From Pseudobdellovibrionaceae bacterium (lineage in GTDB: Bacteria; Bdellovibrionota; Bdellovibrionia; Bdellovibrionales; Bdellovibrionaceae), in contig JACMRP010000090.1 in the NCBI GenBank assembly GCA_014376325.1, positions 1 to 7,654 of the forward strand: a stretch of DNA of 7,654 nt, written 5' to 3'. The position numbers and the translations under genes were made by a program. This document shows positions 5,181 through 7,654 of the stretch, in pieces. How positions within the stretch are numbered: the first letter of the stretch is position 1; every line of letters begins with the position of its first letter. Under the pieces are notes generated by a model. It saw only the letters and a program-made list of their open reading frames with translations. It searched no databases and was not told the DNA's origin.

Positions 5181-6497
5181 TTAATTAGACTGTGAAGAAA
5201 TAATCCGCTCTTGAATGATCGGCCCGAAGTAGCGTTTGAACATATTCTGTCCAAGCTCTGCAGACTTAACGGTCCACTTTTCTTTGTTAATGGAAACCGC
5301 CGCGATCGCGATCTTGGTTGTATCATCCATCGCGTAACCAACGAACCAATCTACACGTCCGCGCGGATTTTCTGCAGTTAGGTGACCGGTTTTGCCGCCC
5401 ATCTGGATTGTCTTGAACTTTTTGTTTTTTACGAGGGAGCGGAAAGATTTGCGAGAGGTCCCGGAGGTCACGGTGCCTTCCATAAGCTCACGAACTTTTT
5501 CTGCAGATTCCGCAGTCATTATCTGTCCATTGTCCAACGACTCCGCTTTGTAAACTAAGTTGCCCTGGTCGTCGTTGATAGAATCGACGATATACGGAAC
5601 CATCATTTTGCCTTTGTTCGCGACCGCGGCCGCGATCATCGCGCCCTGCACGGGGCTCATGCGGCTTGTCTTGTTGTAACCCGATGCTACTTCAGTCAAT
5701 TCAAACCCACGCTCTGGCGGAATGTAAGCGACGCCCATTTCAACCGGAAAGTCGGACGGAATCTCTTGATTGAACATGAAACGGGAAGCGTAGTCATTGA
5801 TATCGATCGGGTGAAGCGTTTCTAGGCTCAGTCTTCCGAACGCGGTATTGATAGAGCGCGCGAAGGCGTCTTTCAGAGTGATCGCGCGGGTCCATTTGTT
5901 CACTTTGTCCGACATCACATTTTTGCGGTAGAGAGTGTAGTTTCCGCCGTTGAAGTTGATTTTGTGTTGCGGAGAAATCCCGGCTTTATCCACCGCTGCG
6001 GTGGCGGTAATTACTTTAAAGACCGAAGCTGCCGGAAAGTTGGATTTTAAATTCCAGTTGGAAGCGTTGGGATCGTCTTTTTGAAAACTGGTCATCGCGA
6101 GAACTCTGCCGGTCGTTGCGTCCATCATGAAGATCGCGGCGTAATCAGGCTTGTATTGCTTCAAGAGTTTTTCAGCCTCTTTCTGCATATTTTTATCAAT
6201 CGTCAGATTGAACTTTCCTTTAACGTTTTTGCCATCCCATTGCATGTCGGAGGTATCGATAAATTTGTTTGCACGAATAGATTCGCCAATAATTTTTGAG
6301 ATATCGACTCGGTGGTCGAGCTGAGATTTTACCTTCTCTTCTTTCACGACTTCCTCGGTCGGGGGGGGGCGGAAGAACAGGAACGCACAGAAAACGAGAG
6401 CGCCAGGAATGAGTAGGAATTTTAGCCACTTAACCTTATGCGTTGACCTGTCTGGCGTCGCATAATTCACAGAGCGTGTCTTTTTTTTCATCGTCAT
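5181..6497 (-). CDS. Membrane-anchored penicillin-binding protein, transpeptidase domain, 438 aa
   Basis: This DD-transpeptidase-type enzyme is expected to cross-link peptidoglycan in the periplasm and to be inhibited by beta-lactams. A short charged cytoplasmic head is followed by one membrane segment (about 24-42, WLKFLLIPGALVFCAFLFF), a Pro/Glu-rich linker and a transpeptidase domain (about 95-430). The three penicillin-fold motifs are complete: S158-V-F-K161 (AASVFK), S215-I-N217 (ARSINTAFG) and K369-T-G371 (GGKTGH). FNLTIDKNMQKEAEKLL leads into AAIFMMDATTGRVLAM, as in PbpA-like class B proteins, but the usual large N-terminal pedestal domain is missing. No glycosyltransferase domain is present. 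A TGA directly precedes the first ATG, so the start is 6497 or 6491. Neither has a Shine-Dalgarno sequence. The linker prolines are encoded by a C9 run. The gene is divergent from a TetR regulator. Confidence 0.92.
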   Translation of the reverse strand: MTMKKKTRSVNYATPDRSTHKVKWLKFLLIPGALVFCAFLFFRPPPTEEVVKEEKVKSQLDHRVDISKIIGESIRANKFIDTSDMQWDGKNVKGKFNLTIDKNMQKEAEKLLKQYKPDYAAIFMMDATTGRVLAMTSFQKDDPNASNWNLKSNFPAASVFKVITATAAVDKAGISPQHKINFNGGNYTLYRKNVMSDKVNKWTRAITLKDAFARSINTAFGRLSLETLHPIDINDYASRFMFNQEIPSDFPVEMGVAYIPPERGFELTEVASGYNKTSRMSPVQGAMIAAAVANKGKMMVPYIVDSINDDQGNLVYKAESLDNGQIMTAESAEKVRELMEGTVTSGTSRKSFRSLVKNKKFKTIQMGGKTGHLTAENPRGRVDWFVGYAMDDTTKIAIAAVSINKEKWTVKSAELGQNMFKRYFGPIIQERIISSQSN

Positions 6498-6503
6498 TCA
6501 GTC

Positions 6504-6533
6504 AGTCTAACATCAACTTTTTGATTCGAACAA
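6504..6533 (-). promoter_or_regulatory. Candidate extended -10 promoter of the PBP gene, implying a leaderless mRNA
   Basis: On the minus strand TTGTTC (6533-6528) is followed after 18 bp by TAGACT (6509-6504; 4/6 to TATAAT), preceded by the TG-N of an extended -10. Only 6 nt separate the -10 from the ATG at 6497, so the expected transcription start falls on or next to the ATG. The absence of any ribosome site upstream fits a leaderless transcript. The -35 matches at 3/6 only. Confidence 0.35.
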
Positions 6534-6541
6534 GGCCTGCG

Positions 6542-6582
6542 CCTCATTCTGAGGTTAAAAACGATATCTAGGCTTTTAGCCT
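6542..6582. promoter_or_regulatory. Two inverted repeats in the PBP/TetR divergent region, possible operators
   Basis: CCTCA-TTC-TGAGG (6542-6554) and AGGCT-TTT-AGCCT (6570-6582) are perfect 13-bp inverted repeats with 28 bp between their centres. The second extends to a 7-bp arm with one G-T position. TetR repressors bind palindromes next to their own gene and divergent neighbours, so these are natural operator candidates. The two sites differ in sequence, so at most one need be the true site. Confidence 0.4.
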
Positions 6583-6626
6583 GGAAAGCTAGTGACACAT
6601 GGAAAAAAAAATAATATCAGAGCCCC

Positions 6627-7235
6627 ATGAAGACCAAAGAGCGCATCCTTCTGACCTCCATCGACTTGTTCAACAGATCTGGCGTGGTTTCTGTGACCAC
6701 CAATCATATCGCGAAAGCGATGGAAATCAGTCCAGGAAATCTTTATTTTCACTACGACAACAAAGAAGAAATTCTGACAGAATTGTTTAAACGTATGACT
6801 GCAGAAACTTACCAAGTTTGGAGAATCCCGAAAAAGGTTTCAAAGAGTCCGTTGGAATTTATCGAAGAAAATTTTGAACTCTATTGGAAGTACCGTTTCT
6901 TCCATCGCGAAATGTATTCCCTTCGTCGTAAAGACTCAGCGCTCGCGAAAATGTGGCGCACGCATATCGGAAAAATGATGTTACTGATGGACATCCTTTA
7001 CCGTCGTTGGGTGCGAGAAGGCAAAATGATCGAGATCAAAAAGCAGGACGAGATGGAATATATCTCTGAATCACTGCTTGCGATGGCGACCACCTTCTTG
7101 CAGTTTTTCGAAAGCGCCGAAAAGAGTTCCGGCAAGCGTAGCATCGAGCGTGGAAAGCGCCATCTGACCCGTTTGTTGATGCCTTACACCACTGGCGAAT
7201 CCAAAGACGAGTTTGAAAAATTTCTTAAAATCTAG
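6627..7235 (+). CDS. TetR/AcrR-family transcriptional regulator, 202 aa
   Basis: This is a DNA-binding dimeric regulator, normally a ligand-released repressor. The N-terminus has the TetR helix-turn-helix: KERILLTSIDLFNRSG (4-19), then TTNHIAKAMEISPGNLYFHYDNKEEIL (24-50). The recognition-helix pattern is GNLYFHY. The C-terminal ligand/dimer domain (about 55-185) contains WKYRFFHREMYSLRRKDSAL (87-106). This resembles the YRFFYR-D-L type of TetR C-terminal domain (the PF13972-like group). No ligand is predictable. The ribosome site is weak (AGAG some 5 nt before ATG), so expression may be low, as is usual for autoregulated repressors. It is divergent from the PBP gene with palindromes between them, making autoregulation and control of the PBP plausible but unproven. 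Length is typical. Confidence 0.9.
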   Translation: MKTKERILLTSIDLFNRSGVVSVTTNHIAKAMEISPGNLYFHYDNKEEILTELFKRMTAETYQVWRIPKKVSKSPLEFIEENFELYWKYRFFHREMYSLRRKDSALAKMWRTHIGKMMLLMDILYRRWVREGKMIEIKKQDEMEYISESLLAMATTFLQFFESAEKSSGKRSIERGKRHLTRLLMPYTTGESKDEFEKFLKI

Positions 7236-7250
7236 TCTGATTCATCTCTC

Positions 7251-7270
7251 AGGGCGGCTATAGTCCGCCT
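7251..7270. terminator. Weak hairpin after the TetR gene
   Basis: GGCGG (7253-7257) pairs with CCGCC (7265-7269) around CTATAGT, with a possible G-T pair outside. It lies 17 nt after the TetR stop. No T-run follows, so it is at best a weak or factor-assisted terminator, or a binding site upstream of the next promoter. Confidence 0.3.
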
Positions 7271-7285
7271 CATCTCCCCAAAACA

Positions 7286-7301
7286 TGGCAGGCCTCTTGC
7301 T
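7286..7301 (+). promoter_or_regulatory. Sigma-54-type (-24/-12) promoter candidate
   Basis: TGGCAGGCCTCTTGCT closely matches the RpoN consensus TGGCAC-N5-TTGCA. The invariant GG (7287-7288) and GC (7299-7300) are exactly 10 bp apart. Transcription would start near 7312, leaving a leader of roughly 37 nt that contains the TAGGAG ribosome site (7334-7339) of the following gene. If true, expression needs an NtrC-type activator, whose site should lie upstream within or beyond the TetR gene end. Confidence 0.5.
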
Positions 7302-7348
7302 TAAGCTCATCCTATCAAGTCGATGAAATAAAGTAGGAGTTCTTAGAT

Positions 7349-7654
7349 ATGACAAAACTTATAAGTGCTTTCGTAATGATATTGTTGTCGACTTCGGCGT
7401 TCGCTTCTAGCGACTGCAATGAAGTGACGAACGATCTGAAGGCGATGCAGAAGGCCCGCGCGAGCATCACGCAAAGTCTCGTGAGCAATCACGATACTTT
7501 CGCGACTCTGCTAGAGGATTACTCCGGCGTTTTGAATACCAGTGCGGCCATGGGCCAACCGGTGACGAAAGAAGCCGTTACAAATATGAATGAAAGTGCC
7601 AAAGCTTTTCGTGTTCGCGGCCAGAACGCTCAGAAACTCAACGACAAGTTGAAT
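7349..7654 (+). CDS. Exported helical protein of unknown function, N-terminal 102 residues, cut by window edge
   Basis: ATG at 7349 has TAGGAG (7334-7339) 9 nt upstream and opens a frame that stays open for 102 codons to the window end. Residues 1-19 form a signal peptide (MTKLISAFVMILLSTSAFA) with a typical A-F-A cleavage site. The mature part starts SSDCNEV and has a single cysteine at position 23. This is too far from the cleavage site and lacks a lipobox, so it is not a clear lipoprotein. The rest is hydrophilic and alanine-, glutamine- and asparagine-rich with heptad-like spacing (NDLKAMQKARASITQSL, then AFRVRGQNAQKLNDKL), suggesting helical coiled-coil structure. No family is recognised. 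It is preceded by a sigma-54-like promoter, so it may be conditionally expressed. A periplasmic or secreted location is expected. Confidence 0.75.
   Translation, partial: MTKLISAFVMILLSTSAFASSDCNEVTNDLKAMQKARASITQSLVSNHDTFATLLEDYSGVLNTSAAMGQPVTKEAVTNMNESAKAFRVRGQNAQKLNDKLN

Noticed and set aside
6220..6429. Alternative minus frame through the C9 tract
   Set aside because: It is a shadow of the PBP gene; interesting only as the product of slippage, not as a gene.
6599..6790. Plus-strand 63-codon frame overlapping the TetR start
   Set aside because: It is out of frame with the helix-turn-helix and lacks family features; the ATG at 6599 only precedes an A-run.
1..7654. CRISPR array, IS element, tRNA, phage or toxin-antitoxin/defence cassette
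   Set aside because: No regularly spaced repeats, transposase, terminal repeats, tRNA-like cloverleaf or recognisable defence domains were seen on either strand.

Overview
The window looks like ordinary chromosomal DNA of a Gram-negative bacterium of medium GC content. There is no phage, plasmid, transposon, CRISPR array, tRNA or rRNA in it. The gene mix fits a predatory or deltaproteobacterial-type lineage such as Bdellovibrionota: a divergent SelO-like protein, an AhpC-type peroxiredoxin beside a conserved ATP-grasp protein, a small penicillin-binding protein, secreted proteins without clear homologues, GTG starts and a sigma-54-like promoter. This taxonomic guess is an inference made without a database search and is moderate at best.

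Layout, left to right. (1) At 1-764, minus strand, lies the N-terminal two thirds or less of a divergent SelO/YdiU (protein adenylyltransferase) homologue that runs off the left edge. A 272-bp intergenic stretch with inverted repeats separates it from a divergently transcribed gene for an unknown exported protein (1037-1672, plus). (2) That gene converges with a minus-strand pair: a typical 2-Cys peroxiredoxin (2835-3374) followed by an ATP-grasp-type enzyme of unknown substrate (1669-2835). The pair is joined by a TAATG stop/start overlap. The convergent stop codons at 1669-1672 also overlap. (3) Divergent from the peroxiredoxin is a plus-strand operon of exodeoxyribonuclease III (3484-4248), an FxsA-family membrane protein (4256-4801) and a doubtful small ORF (4801-4995). 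(4) A non-coding block at 4996-5180 holds three small hairpins and a 10-bp inverted repeat that probably terminates the gene arriving from the right. (5) At 5181-6497, minus strand, is a membrane-anchored penicillin-binding transpeptidase. It is divergent from a TetR-family regulator (6627-7235, plus), and the shared intergenic region carries palindromes. (6) A sigma-54-like -24/-12 promoter precedes the start of a secreted helical protein (7349 onward) that is cut by the right edge.

How the parts may work together: the middle of the window has an oxidative-damage flavour, with a peroxide-reducing peroxiredoxin divergent from a DNA repair nuclease that handles oxidised 3' ends and abasic sites. 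The peroxiredoxin/ATP-grasp coupling is the most suggestive candidate for an uncharacterised functional pair. The PBP/TetR pair could be a regulator and its target, but only the arrangement and the palindromes support this. I do not see an obviously novel multi-gene defence or mobile system. The best leads are the divergent SelO, the peroxiredoxin/ATP-grasp unit, the apparently leaderless PBP with its C9 tract, and the sigma-54-like promoter.
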